The notes under the pieces are model-generated. The model saw only the letters and a list, made by a program, of their open reading frames with translations. It had not been told where the DNA came from and ran no database searches. From positions 2,170,001 to 2,234,000 of the forward strand of contig OY763490.2 in the NCBI GenBank assembly GCA_963667505.2: a stretch of 64,000 nucleotides of DNA, given 5' to 3'. The stretch comes from Aldehydirespirator sp963667505 (GTDB taxonomy: Bacteria > Actinomycetota > Acidimicrobiia > Acidimicrobiales > Aldehydirespiratoraceae). Both the position numbers and the translations under genes were made by a program. This document shows positions 52,401 through 60,635 of this stretch, piece by piece (the stretch's first letter is position 1; each line of letters begins with the position of its first letter).

Positions 52401-54190
52401 CCCGCGTTGGTGACGGCCAGGCGCTGGGCGCCGGCCCGGCCCCGCAGCACGCCGCCGGCCCGGTCCCAAATCACCCGGGGCCGAAGCTCGGAGAACTCCT
52501 CGGCCGGGTAGGTGCCCGACAGCAGCTCCAGCACGCTGTGCAGCACCTCGTCGGACAGCTCGGCGAAGCCGGCGGAGCGCCGCAGCACGGCCGCGAGGCG
52601 GTCCACCGGCCAGTCGTCCATGGCGCACATGGCCACGATCTGCTGGGCGGCCACGTCGAGGGGGTTGCGCAGGTAGCGGGTGTGCTCGACCTCGCCTTCG
52701 TGCATACGCTCCACCACGGCGGCCGCCTCCAGCAGGTCGGCCCGGTGCTTGGGGAAGATCCGGCCCCGGCTTGGCTCGCCCACCCGGTGCCCGGCCCGGC
52801 CGATGCGCTGCAGCCCGGAGGCCACCGACCCGGGTGAGGACACTTGCACCACCAGGTCCACCGCGCCCATGTCAATGCCGAGCTCGAGGGTGGACGTGGC
52901 CACCAGGCCCCGCAGTTCGCCCCGCTTGAGCTCGTCCTCGATCAGCAGGCGCCGCGGCCGCGACAGCGAGCCGTGATGAGCCTTGACCAGCTCGACTCCC
53001 TCGGCCGCGCCGGTGCCCACCGCCTCGTCGCCCATCGTTACCGCAGGCGCGACACTGCTGATTCTCGGGTTGGTGTTGTGTAGTGGGTCCACAGAACTCG
53101 CCCCGAGATTCCGCGCCGAGTCCGCTCGGCCAGCCTCGACGGCACTGTCCTCGGCCTCCCGATCGGCCAGACCTTCGAGGTGCAGCTCGTTGAGCCGGGC
53201 GGCGAGGCGCTCGGCCAGCCGCCGGGCGTTGGCGAAGATCAGCGTGGACCGGTGCGACTGCACAAGCTCCAGCAGGCGGGGATGGATGGCGGGCCAGATG
53301 CTGCGCCTCAGCGGCCCGGCCGCGGCCCCGGCCGACGCGGGCGGCTCGACGGTCTCGCCCAGCGAGGCCATGTCGGCCACCGGGACCACCACCTCCACGT
53401 CGAGTTCCTTGCGGGCGCCCGAGTCGACGACGGTGACGGGTCGGGGAACCGCCGACCCGCCCGGCCCAGCGCTGAAGCCGCCAAGGAACCGGGCGACCTC
53501 CTCCAAGGGGCGCTGGGTGGCCGACAGCGCGATGCGCTGCGGCGGCTGCTCGCACAGCTCCTCCAAGCGCTCCAGCGACACCATCAGATGGGCGCCCCTC
53601 TTGCTGGCCGCCACCGCGTGGATCTCGTCGATGATCACATGGCGCACCCCGGAGAGAATCTCCCGGGCCCGGCTGGTGAGCATCAGGAACAGCGACTCGG
53701 GCGTGGTGATCAGGATGTCAGGGGGATGCCGCACCAGACGGCGCCGCTCGTCGGCCGAGGTGTCGCCGGTGCGCACCCCCACGGTCGGCTCATGTATCGG
53801 CGCGCCCAGCCGCTCCGCGGCCAGCCGGATGCCGTGCAGCGGGGCCCGCAGGTTCTTCTCCACGTCAACCGCCAGCGCCCGCAGCGGCGACACGTACAGC
53901 ACCCGGGCACCGCCGCCCGAGCCGTCCCGCGACCGGGCCTCGTCGTCCGACGCCGCGCCGCGCCCCCGCCGTCCGTCCGGGCGCGGAGTGCCGCCCGACA
54001 TCAGCCGGTCGATGGCCCACAGGAACGCGGCCAGCGTCTTTCCCGTGCCGGTGGGCGCGCACACCAGCGTGTGGTCGCCCGCGGCGATGGCGGGCCAGCC
54101 CTCGGCCTGGGGCGGGGTCGGCTCAGCGAACGCCGATGCGAACCACGCGCGGGTCGGCTCGGAGAACGGCCCAAGCGGATCGGCGGCCAC
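49457..54190 (-). CDS. lhr: Lhr-type large ATP-dependent helicase
   Basis: 1577 residues, about the size of mycobacterial Lhr. Superfamily 2 motifs: APTGTGKT (45-52), SPLRALAVDV, DEIH (188-191), SAT in ALSATQ, ATSTLELGIDMG and QRIGRAGHR. A winged-helix and Lhr-core region follow, with a long C-terminal domain. Two low-complexity insertions stand out, one Gly/Arg-rich at about 66-95 and one at about 345-400, plus an Arg/Pro-rich stretch near 1300. Lhr is a DNA/RNA-hybrid helicase linked to repair. GTG 54190. Confidence 0.92.
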   Translation of the reverse strand: MAADPLGPFSEPTRAWFASAFAEPTPPQAEGWPAIAAGDHTLVCAPTGTGKTLAAFLWAIDRLMSGGTPRPDGRRGRGAASDDEARSRDGSGGGARVLYVSPLRALAVDVEKNLRAPLHGIRLAAERLGAPIHEPTVGVRTGDTSADERRRLVRHPPDILITTPESLFLMLTSRAREILSGVRHVIIDEIHAVAASKRGAHLMVSLERLEELCEQPPQRIALSATQRPLEEVARFLGGFSAGPGGSAVPRPVTVVDSGARKELDVEVVVPVADMASLGETVEPPASAGAAAGPLRRSIWPAIHPRLLELVQSHRSTLIFANARRLAERLAARLNELHLEGLADREAEDSAVEAGRADSARNLGASSVDPLHNTNPRISSVAPAVTMGDEAVGTGAAEGVELVKAHHGSLSRPRRLLIEDELKRGELRGLVATSTLELGIDMGAVDLVVQVSSPGSVASGLQRIGRAGHRVGEPSRGRIFPKHRADLLEAAAVVERMHEGEVEHTRYLRNPLDVAAQQIVAMCAMDDWPVDRLAAVLRRSAGFAELSDEVLHSVLELLSGTYPAEEFSELRPRVIWDRAGGVLRGRAGAQRLAVTNAGTIPDRGLFGVFLPDGTRVGELDEEMVYESRVGETFLLGATTWRITDITFERVVVTPAPGELGKMPFWHGDGPGRPIELGRAVGSLVREVRSGDADAATARLRQRCGLDETAAANLVAYLEDQAEATGAVPDDRTVVVERFRDEIGDWRVCVLTPFGAQVHAPWGVALQARLREAWGVDVDLMWGDDGIVMRLPEAVDELPVDDLLFDPDDVRDLVVGRLPETSMFASRFRECAARALLLPRRRPDQRTPLWQQRQRAADLLSVAAKYPSFPVLLETTRECLNDVFDLPALVELMADLRSRRVRVVAVDTAQASPFAQSLLFSWIAVYMYEGDAPLAERRAAALALDRDLLRDLLGAEELRELLDGGVIADVELELQRLVTGGQARDADEAHDLLRVLGPLTLDELEARSVPSPGSDAERVAGWVRTLVEQRRAVEVRLAGREVAADAADAARLRDAAGAALPVGLLASATEPVEDPLGDLCVRYARTHGPFLARDVARWLGVGEQPVTARLVWLVAEGRLLRGEFRPGGADREYCDAEVLRRIRRRCLAALRQEVEPVPPEALARFLPGWQGVGGRRRGVDALADAVAQLQGAPVAASVLEADVLAGRMASYRPADLDQLCTSGEVAWVGAGALGATDGRVRLVFRDQAALLVPATEPCEGALHDALRDRLRDRGASFWGDLVAAAQAVSLPYDTETVLAALWDLVWSGEVTNDSLAPLRARIARQRSGGTRRPSPPHGRSPSRAGRARRGRPRLGGLSATGPPSAAGRWSLVEPLLSPRPAPTESALARAHQLLDRYGVVTRETALGEGTDGGFAGVYPVLKALEERGEARRGYFVAGLGAAQFALPGAVDRLRGARTPESGAAPVVLAATDPAQPYGAALAWPESPGRPARTAGAHLVLADGAPLILLERGGRSLTTFAGAETNDAWIEAIIGLVKDGRLPKLEIAKVNGQPIRETPWAARLEATGFTPAYKGMLYRT

Positions 54191-54267
54191 GTCGCCACCG
54201 TACCGAGCGCCTGCGACAGCCGCCCCGCCGCTGTACCCGTTTAGCCGACCCGCCTACAGTGAGCCCC

Positions 54268-55212
54268 ATGACTCGTCCGTTCCGTTTCGGCGTGGAGCTC
54301 AAGAGGCCGCTGCCCGACCTCACCTGGCCGCAGACCGCGCAGAGGGTGGAAGAGCTCGGATACTCGACCCTGGTCGTGCCCGACCACTTCGACGACCAGT
54401 ACGCGGTAGGCCCGGCCCTGGCCGCGGCCGCCGCGGCCACCACCAGCCTGCGTCTCAGCGCCTTCGTGTACGGCAACGACTACCGCCACCCGGTGCTGGT
54501 GGCCAAGGAGGTGGCCACCCTCGACGTGCTGTCCGGCGGACGGATGGACTTGGGCCTCGGCGCGGGCTGGATGCGCACCGACTACGACCAGGCCGGGCTC
54601 GACTACGACCGGCCCGGGGTACGCATCGACCGAATGGTCGAGTCCCTCCACATCATCCGGGGCCTCCTCGGCGACGGACCGGTCACCTTCGAGGGCGAGC
54701 ACTACACGATCCGGGGTCTGGAGGGCCTGCCCAAGCCGGTGCAGTCGCCGGTGCCGGTGGCGATCGGCGGGGGCGGACGCCGGATGCTGAGCCTGGCCGC
54801 CCGCCATGCCGACATCGTGGGCGTGAACGCCAACCTGCGCTCGGGCGAGATCGGACTCGACGCCATCTACGACGTGCTCCCCGACCGCTTCGACGAGAAG
54901 CTCCAGTGGGTGCGCGACGCGGCCGGCGACCGCTTCGGCCAGCTCGAGCTCAACGTGCTGGTGGCGGCAGCGCAGATAACCGGCGGCGGCCCGGCCACCG
55001 CCGCGGCCGTCGAGGCCACCGCGGAGATGTTCGGCCAGCCTGCCGAGACGGTGGCCGAGGTCCCGCTGCTGCTGATCGGCTCGCCGGCCGAGATCGCCGA
55101 CACGCTCCGGCGGCGGCGGCAGCGTTGGGGCTTCAGCTACATGGTGCTGCAGGGCGACAACAGCGACCTGGCAGGCTTCGCTGCGGTCATCTCCGAACTC
55201 GACGGCGAGTAG
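54268..55212 (+). CDS. LLM-class F420-dependent oxidoreductase
   Basis: 314 residues of the luciferase-like barrel: LGYSTLVVPDHFDDQ, GGRMDLGLGAGWMRTDYDQAGL (about 91-112) and PVPVAIGGGGRRMLSLAARHADIVG. The form with DHFDDQ and the GWMRTDY loop matches F420-linked actinobacterial members. ATG 54268. It diverges from the lhr gene and is separated from the DtxR-type regulator by 133 bases. Substrate unknown. Confidence 0.88.
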   Translation: MTRPFRFGVELKRPLPDLTWPQTAQRVEELGYSTLVVPDHFDDQYAVGPALAAAAAATTSLRLSAFVYGNDYRHPVLVAKEVATLDVLSGGRMDLGLGAGWMRTDYDQAGLDYDRPGVRIDRMVESLHIIRGLLGDGPVTFEGEHYTIRGLEGLPKPVQSPVPVAIGGGGRRMLSLAARHADIVGVNANLRSGEIGLDAIYDVLPDRFDEKLQWVRDAAGDRFGQLELNVLVAAAQITGGGPATAAAVEATAEMFGQPAETVAEVPLLLIGSPAEIADTLRRRRQRWGFSYMVLQGDNSDLAGFAAVISELDGE

Positions 55213-55345
55213 AGGCGGGACGAGACTCCCTCGTCGGCCGGGTCCCTGCAGATCCCTCACGACCGCACCCCCGGTAGACGGGCGCACCGGCGGTGGTCTC
55301 CACGGCCCTCGGACGCCGTGCTCTCGGGAAGTTATGCTGACCTCG

Positions 55346-56059
55346 ATGACGGAGATCTCGACCGGACCACCACCGTCGGCGAAGCCCTACGAGTCGCCCG
55401 AGTGGCACCCCGCCTTCGAGGAGTACTGCGAGACGATCTTCGAGTTGGCCGAGGACGACCTCGAAGTGATCCAGGCCCGCATCGCCGACCGACTGGACAT
55501 CTCCCGTCCCGCAGTGTCGGAGATGATCCGGCGCATGCAGGCCGAGGGCCTCGTCGAGCAGGGCCGCGGCACCATTGAACTGACCCCCAGGGGGCACAAT
55601 CTGGCCGAAACCGTCGTCCGCCGCCACCGCATAGCCGAGTGCTTCCTCACCGACATCCTGGGACTGCCCTGGGCCGATGCCCACCAGGAGGCCGGCAAGT
55701 GGGAGCACATCATCTCGCCGCAGGTGGAGCAGGCCATGCTCAGAGTGCTGGAGGAGCCCACCACCTGCCCTCACGGCAACCCGATTCCCGGCTCGGCCTA
55801 CGAGCCTCCCGACATGGTGACCCTCGAGACGCTGGACGTAGGCCGCCAGTTCACCGTGCAGCGCATCCCGGAGGAACTGGAGTTCCAGCCGGGGATGCTC
55901 GAGTTCCTCGAAGAGGCCAGAGTGACTCCGGGGTCGGAGGGAACCGTCACGGCCCGGGCCCCCGACGGCACCTTCACCCTGGACATCGAAGGCGGCCCGG
56001 TGGGTCTCAGCGGTTACGCCACCTCCCGAATCCTCGTCAGCGTCGCCTCGGCCGACTGA
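55346..56059 (+). CDS. DtxR/MntR-family metal-dependent regulator
   Basis: 237 residues. Winged helix near the N-terminus (VIQARIADRLDISRPAVSEMIRRMQAEGLV, about 42-71), dimerisation/metal domain (VVRRHRIAECFLTDILGL) and a C-terminal SH3/FeoA-like part. These iron- or manganese-sensing repressors normally control metal homeostasis. ATG 55346 is chosen; ATG 55334, four codons earlier, is equally possible. A perfect inverted repeat 207 bases downstream of the gene lies in the next promoter. Confidence 0.88.
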   Translation: MTEISTGPPPSAKPYESPEWHPAFEEYCETIFELAEDDLEVIQARIADRLDISRPAVSEMIRRMQAEGLVEQGRGTIELTPRGHNLAETVVRRHRIAECFLTDILGLPWADAHQEAGKWEHIISPQVEQAMLRVLEEPTTCPHGNPIPGSAYEPPDMVTLETLDVGRQFTVQRIPEELEFQPGMLEFLEEARVTPGSEGTVTARAPDGTFTLDIEGGPVGLSGYATSRILVSVASAD

Positions 56060-56265
56060 CCAATCCGGACACCGCGCCCCGGCGCCGTCGGTGGGCCGTC
56101 AGCCTGAGGGAGCGCGACAAGACTGGACTCGGGGTATCGCCCAGAATCTGCTCGCGCCAAGGACGTCGAAGCGCGGCCTCGCCTGCGACTCGATGGCGCG
56201 AGCGTGTACGCGTCATGGGCGCCAGCCCGCTTGCTGCCAATGGGCGCGTGGACCAGCGGTGTGGT

Positions 56266-56284
56266 ACTTTGATGTGATCAAAGT
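56266..56284. promoter_or_regulatory. operator-like perfect inverted repeat before the third importer operon
   Basis: ACTTTGAT/ATCAAAGT arms of 8 bp with a three-base spacer, 52 bases upstream of the binding-protein start. It is the only strong dyad in the 276-base gap after the DtxR gene. The cognate protein is unknown; DtxR, or the XRE-cupin regulator at the end of the cluster, are candidates. Confidence 0.7.
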
Positions 56285-56335
56285 GAGTGGGCCTTCTCCG
56301 GGGCGCGGTGAAGGCTGCCTGAACAGGGGGACCCA

Positions 56336-57370
56336 ATGACCGCCAACCAATTCTCCAGACGCACATTCCTGGGAGGCACCGCCGCCGGGGCCGGCCTGCT
56401 GCTGGGCGGCAGCAGCCTGATCACGGCATGCTCGGGCTCCGAGCCCGCGCCGACCGCCCTTACGCCGGTGAACTTCCATCTGAGCTGGTTCGACTCGGTT
56501 CAGTTCGGCGGCTCCTACGTCGCCGACGTGAACGGTCACTACGCGGCCCAAGGCCTCGACGTGACGCTGGTGCCGGGCGGGCCGGGCGTGTCGCCCGACA
56601 CCTCGGTCATAGCCGGCCAGTCCATCATGGGCATATCGGCCGCCAACTTCGCGGGCCAGGCGTGGGCCGACGGCGCGCCGCTCAAGGTCGTGGGCGTGGC
56701 CATGCAGCGCAACCCCTTCGTGATCGCCTCGCTCACGAGCAACCCGGTCAACGAGCCCAAGGACCTGGAGGGCCGCAAGCTCGGCATGGCCTTCAACAAC
56801 CAGCTCGACCTGGAGCTGCTGTCGTCGCTCAACGGCGTCGATGTAGACGCCATCGAGGTCATCCAGGCCGACTACGACCCGGCCCCGCTGGTGAACGGCG
56901 AGGTCGACTGCCTGCTGTGCTGGCTGGTCGACCTGCCGGTGGCCATGACCGTGGCCGGTATCGACAACACGACCATGCTGTTCGCCGACTTCGGCTACGC
57001 GGTGCACAGCCAGACCTACATCGTCACCGAGGAGACCCTGGCCACCAACCGCGAGACCGTGAAGTCGCTGCTGCGGGGCGAGATCCTGGGCTGGCAGGAC
57101 CACAAGGCCGACCCCGACACCGCCGCCCAGGTCACCGTGGACCGGTTCCCCGACGCGGGCATGGACCTCGAGACCGAGACGCTCAAGGCCCACGAGTTCA
57201 CGAAGCTGATGTTCAGCGACGTGACCGACGCCAGCGGCTTCCTGTGGTGGACCGACCAGTCGGTGGCCGACAACATCCGGGTCCTGAAGGCGCTCGGCGT
57301 CAACGTCACCGAGGACTTCTGGGACCGCTCGCTGCTCGCCGAGATCTACGCCGACGGTCCCGTTCTGTGA
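56336..57370 (+). CDS. ABC substrate-binding lipoprotein, NMT1/SsuA-like, Tat signal
   Basis: 344 residues. A twin-arginine signal SRRTFLGG (7-14) is followed by a lipobox-like LITAC (Cys32), then a type II periplasmic fold of the NMT1/THI5/SsuA family (PVNFHLSWFDSVQFGGSYVADVNGHYAAQGLDV). Such proteins bind nitrate, sulfonates, pyrimidine precursors or aromatics. It leads the operon of ATPase, permease, Rieske oxygenase and PhyH enzyme. ATG 56336. Ligand unknown, perhaps the oxygenase substrate. Confidence 0.88.
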   Translation: MTANQFSRRTFLGGTAAGAGLLLGGSSLITACSGSEPAPTALTPVNFHLSWFDSVQFGGSYVADVNGHYAAQGLDVTLVPGGPGVSPDTSVIAGQSIMGISAANFAGQAWADGAPLKVVGVAMQRNPFVIASLTSNPVNEPKDLEGRKLGMAFNNQLDLELLSSLNGVDVDAIEVIQADYDPAPLVNGEVDCLLCWLVDLPVAMTVAGIDNTTMLFADFGYAVHSQTYIVTEETLATNRETVKSLLRGEILGWQDHKADPDTAAQVTVDRFPDAGMDLETETLKAHEFTKLMFSDVTDASGFLWWTDQSVADNIRVLKALGVNVTEDFWDRSLLAEIYADGPVL

Positions 57371-57417
57371 CGTAGCGTTCGTCGGAGCATCGCGGCCATC
57401 CCTACACAACGCAGGTG

Positions 57418-58221
57418 ATGGACCGGCGGGGAGCGCCGGTTGATGTCGTCGGGGTCGGGCGCACCTTCGCCCTGGGCGACGGCGAGGTCGTGGCGCTGCG
57501 CGGGTTCGACATGCATGTTCCCGCGGGCGGCTTCACTGCGCTGATCGGGCCGTCGGGCTGCGGCAAGTCCACCGCGCTGCGCCTAGTGGCCGGTCTGGAC
57601 ACGCCCGACGAGGGGACCATCGACTCCGGCGGCTCGTCGCCCGACGAGATGCGGCGGGGCCAGCGCATCGGGGTGGCCTTCCAGGATCCGTCGCTGCTGC
57701 CGTGGCGGACGGTCTCGACCAACATCCGGCTGGCGCTGGAGCTCGTCGGCCGGCGCCACGACACCAAGGCGGTCGACGAGCTGGTCGAGCTTGTCGGGCT
57801 GCAGGACTTCGAGAAGGCCCGGCCGTCGCAGCTGTCGGGAGGGATGCGCCAGCGGGTGGCCATCGCCCGGTCGCTGGTCACCAACCCGGATCTGCTGCTG
57901 CTCGACGAGCCCTTCGGCGCTCTCGACGCCCTGACCCGCCAGCAGCTCAACGACGAGCTTCAGCGGATCTGGACGGCCCGGGGCACCACCACCATCCTGG
58001 TCACCCACTCCATACCCGAGGCGGTGTATGTGGCCGACGAGGTGCTGGTCATGTCGCCCCGTCCAGGCCGGGTGGTGGCCCGCCACGCCATCGGCTTCGA
58101 GCGGCCCCGCACCCGTGAGCTGCTGCTCACCGACCGGTTCCACGCCGAGGTGGAGGCGGTCTCGGCCAGCCTGCACCGCTCCGAGGGTCGAGTCGTGCAG
58201 CTCGAGGCGGACAGCAGTTGA
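57418..58221 (+). CDS. ABC ATP-binding protein, SsuB/TauB-like
   Basis: 267 residues: Walker A GPSGCGKST, VAFQDPSLLPWRTV Q-loop, signature LSGGMRQRVAIARSL, Walker B LLLLDEPFGALDALTR and switch His in VTHSIPEAV. Matches the nitrate/sulfonate/taurine importer family. ATG 57418; a GTG at 57415 is one codon upstream. Its stop overlaps the TTG of the permease gene (58218-58221). Confidence 0.9.
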   Translation: MDRRGAPVDVVGVGRTFALGDGEVVALRGFDMHVPAGGFTALIGPSGCGKSTALRLVAGLDTPDEGTIDSGGSSPDEMRRGQRIGVAFQDPSLLPWRTVSTNIRLALELVGRRHDTKAVDELVELVGLQDFEKARPSQLSGGMRQRVAIARSLVTNPDLLLLDEPFGALDALTRQQLNDELQRIWTARGTTTILVTHSIPEAVYVADEVLVMSPRPGRVVARHAIGFERPRTRELLLTDRFHAEVEAVSASLHRSEGRVVQLEADSS

Positions 58222-59849
58222 CCGAGACGGCCCGGACCGCAGCCGCCCGTCCCAGCCCGGCCGGCCGGGTCGCGGTCGGCGGCGGGCTCAACCGGGTCCC
58301 GCCTTGGCTGCTCAGCGCGCTGGTCGGCGTCGGCGTGATCCTGCTTTGGGAGTCGCTGGCCCGCACGGTGTACGCGGGCTCGTACCGGCTGTCGCCGCCC
58401 ACCGCAGTGGTGGCCGAGTTCTTCGAGTTCCGCGGCCTCTATCTGCGCAATTTGTGGCACTCGACCAAGACGGCGGCCTGGGGGTTCCTGTGGGGGAACC
58501 TGGCTGCCACCGCGCTGGCCGTGACCGCCACGCTGGTGCCGTGGCTGCGACGCAGCATCGGCGCGGTGGTGCTGACCGTCTTCTGTCTGCCGTTTATCGC
58601 GATCGCCCCGATCCTGCGGCTTATCACCGGACCGGGCAACGCCACACCCATCGCGCTGTCGGCGCTGGCGGTGGTGTTCACCACCTACGTGGCCGCGCTG
58701 CTGGGCTTCGACCTGGCGCCGGGCAGCGCCCTCGACGTGGTCCGCTCCTACGGCCGGGGCCGGCTGGTCGCCTTCGGCACCGTGCGGCTGCGGGCCTCGG
58801 TGCCAGCGCTGTTCGCCGGGCTGCAGATCGCAGCGCCGGCCGCCTTCCTCGGCGCGGTGGTGGGCGAGTTCACCGGCGCGCACCGAGGCCTGGGCATCCT
58901 CACGGTGAGGGCCCTGGGCGCGCTGCAGACCGACCGGATCTGGGTGATAGCGGTGATGTCCACCATCGTGGCCACCGGCGGATACCTGGCCATCGGAGCG
59001 CTGGGCCGGTACCTGTGCCCCTGGTCGCCTGCATTGGACGTCGGCGCGGTGCCGGTGGCCCGCGTCGAGCCCGGGCTGCTCAACCGGCTGGCCGGGCTGC
59101 TGGCCCCCATCGCGGTGGTGTTCGTGTTCTGGTACGCGTTCTTGTGGGTGTTCGGGATCGAGCCGTTCTTCGCCAAGACGCCCTTCGACGTCTGGGCCGA
59201 GCTGTTCTCAGTCGCCGAGGCGGCCGAGACCCGCTCGATCATCTTCGGGGCGCTGGGCACCACGCTGTGGACGACGTCGCTGGGCTACGTAGTCGGGCTC
59301 GTCGGCGCGCTGGCGACTGCGCTCGTGTTCATCCTGGTCCCGTGGCTGGAGCGGGCCCTGATGCCGATCGCGGTGGCGCTGCGGTCGATCCCGATCATCG
59401 TCACCACGCCGGTGATCATCCTGTTCGTCGGGCGGGGCCTGTTGACCACCACCGCCATCGTGGCCGTGATGTCGTTCTTCCCGACGCTGGTCAACTGCTA
59501 CACGGCCATGACCCGCACGCCGGAGGGGATCCTCGACGTGCTCAAGTCCTACGACGCCGCCTCCACGGCCAACGTGCGCAACGCCTACCTGCCGACGTCG
59601 GTGCCGGCTCTGCTCGCCTCGGCCCGCATCGCGGTGCCCACCTCGCTGCTGGGCGCCACCGTGGCCGAGTGGCTGGCCACCGGCGACGGGATCGGGGCGG
59701 TGATGGTCACCGCCTTCACCCGCAACGACTTCAAGATCCTGTGGGTGTCGGTGGCGGTGCTGACAATCGTGGCGGTGATCGGCTACTGGCTGGTGGCCGC
59801 ACTCGAGCTCCGCACCCTCGAGCGCATGGCACCGGGAATCTCACGATGA
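58218..59849 (+). CDS. ABC permease with two fused SsuC-like halves
   Basis: 543 residues. Each half has the inner-membrane permease pattern with an EAA-type loop: SYGRGRLVAFGTVRLRASVPALFAGLQIAAPAAFLG (first half) and SYDAASTANVRNAYLPTSVPALLASARIAVPTSLLG (second half, about residue 450). Normally one SsuC forms a homodimer; here a fusion gives a pseudo-dimer. TTG start overlaps the ATPase stop. Its stop overlaps the next ATG (59846-59849). Confidence 0.88.
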   Translation: MTETARTAAARPSPAGRVAVGGGLNRVPPWLLSALVGVGVILLWESLARTVYAGSYRLSPPTAVVAEFFEFRGLYLRNLWHSTKTAAWGFLWGNLAATALAVTATLVPWLRRSIGAVVLTVFCLPFIAIAPILRLITGPGNATPIALSALAVVFTTYVAALLGFDLAPGSALDVVRSYGRGRLVAFGTVRLRASVPALFAGLQIAAPAAFLGAVVGEFTGAHRGLGILTVRALGALQTDRIWVIAVMSTIVATGGYLAIGALGRYLCPWSPALDVGAVPVARVEPGLLNRLAGLLAPIAVVFVFWYAFLWVFGIEPFFAKTPFDVWAELFSVAEAAETRSIIFGALGTTLWTTSLGYVVGLVGALATALVFILVPWLERALMPIAVALRSIPIIVTTPVIILFVGRGLLTTTAIVAVMSFFPTLVNCYTAMTRTPEGILDVLKSYDAASTANVRNAYLPTSVPALLASARIAVPTSLLGATVAEWLATGDGIGAVMVTAFTRNDFKILWVSVAVLTIVAVIGYWLVAALELRTLERMAPGISR

Positions 59850-60571
59850 CCCTTGCCGCTGCCGATCCTCCCGTCCCTTCGCCGACGGACGCCAACGACC
59901 CCGGCCCCATTGGCTCGACGGCAGATCCCGGCTCGACGGCCGACGACAGTCCTGCCCGCTCGACGGCCGACGACAGTCCTGCCCGCGTGCTGGGGCGCTA
60001 TGCAGGCCCACATGCTCGCCGTCCTCCGCGGACCAGTCCTGCCCGCGTGCTGGGGCGCTATGACGAGTTGGCCGAGCTGTTGTCGGGGATGGACGGTCGC
60101 CCGCAGGCCGACCCGGAGCTGTCTGCGGCGGCCGGGGCTGTATTGATGCACGAGGCCCGCCTGCTGGACGCCGGCCGCTTCGAGGACTGGCTGGCCGGCT
60201 GGACCGACGACGCCGTACTGTGGGTGCCGCTGTCGGCACCCGCCCATCCCGGCGCCGACCAGTCCCTGCTGCTCGACGACCGCCGCCGGCTGGCCGAGCG
60301 GGTCGAGTGGCGCCGCGACCCGTCGGCCTGGGGCCAGCAGCCGCCGTCTCGCACTACGCGGGTCGTCGGCGGCGTCGAGGCCTGGGCCGCTCCCGGCGGC
60401 CTGGTAGCCCGGTCCACGCTGCTGATCGACGAGCACCGCCACGGCCGGCACCAGCAGCTCGCCGCGGTCCAGATCCACGAACTGGTCGGCGACGATCTCC
60501 GACTGCGCACCAAGATCCTTGTCCTGCCCGCGCTGGCCGCAGGCGTCCGCAACCCGAGCTTCCTGCTGTAG
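59846..60571 (+). CDS. ring-hydroxylating oxygenase beta subunit with repetitive N-terminus
   Basis: 241 residues. From about residue 75 it matches the small (beta) subunit of Rieske oxygenases (cystatin-like fold: LLDAGRFEDWLAGWTDDAVLWVP and RTKILVLPALAAG). The first 70 residues are made of duplicated segments: a nine-residue STADDSPAR unit twice, then a 60-bp unit that repeats SPARVLGRY. The beta fold itself seems complete. Coupled to the permease by ATGA. It precedes the alpha gene. Confidence 0.85.
   Translation: MTLAAADPPVPSPTDANDPGPIGSTADPGSTADDSPARSTADDSPARVLGRYAGPHARRPPRTSPARVLGRYDELAELLSGMDGRPQADPELSAAAGAVLMHEARLLDAGRFEDWLAGWTDDAVLWVPLSAPAHPGADQSLLLDDRRRLAERVEWRRDPSAWGQQPPSRTTRVVGGVEAWAAPGGLVARSTLLIDEHRHGRHQQLAAVQIHELVGDDLRLRTKILVLPALAAGVRNPSFLL
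59932..60062 (+). repeat. in-frame 27-bp and 60-bp direct repeats
   Basis: A 27-bp unit is repeated exactly at 59932-59958 and 59959-59985. A 29-bp sequence at 59974-60002 recurs at 60034-60062 (period 60). Both periods are multiples of three, so the oxygenase beta-subunit frame is kept. Confidence 0.85.
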
Positions 60572-60581
60572 GAGCGCCGCC

Positions 60582-60635
60582 GTGACCGTCCATCCGACCT
60601 CCCGCCGGACTTCTGACATAGGAGCGCCGCCGTGA
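60582..60635 (+). CDS. micro-ORF of 17 codons upstream of the oxygenase alpha gene
   Basis: A 20-bp direct repeat (60569-60588 and 60619-60638, period 50) copies the site GGAGCGCCGCCGTG. The first copy, right after the beta-subunit stop, starts a 17-codon frame whose TGA overlaps the true alpha-subunit GTG (GTGA, 60632-60635). It may be an accident or a translational relay. Confidence 0.3.
   Translation: MTVHPTSRRTSDIGAPP

Noticed and set aside
49706..52837. 1043-codon open frame on the plus strand opposite lhr
   Set aside because: Same shadow effect. The peptide is Gly/Arg/Pro-rich with no domains, while the minus strand carries helicase motifs in order.
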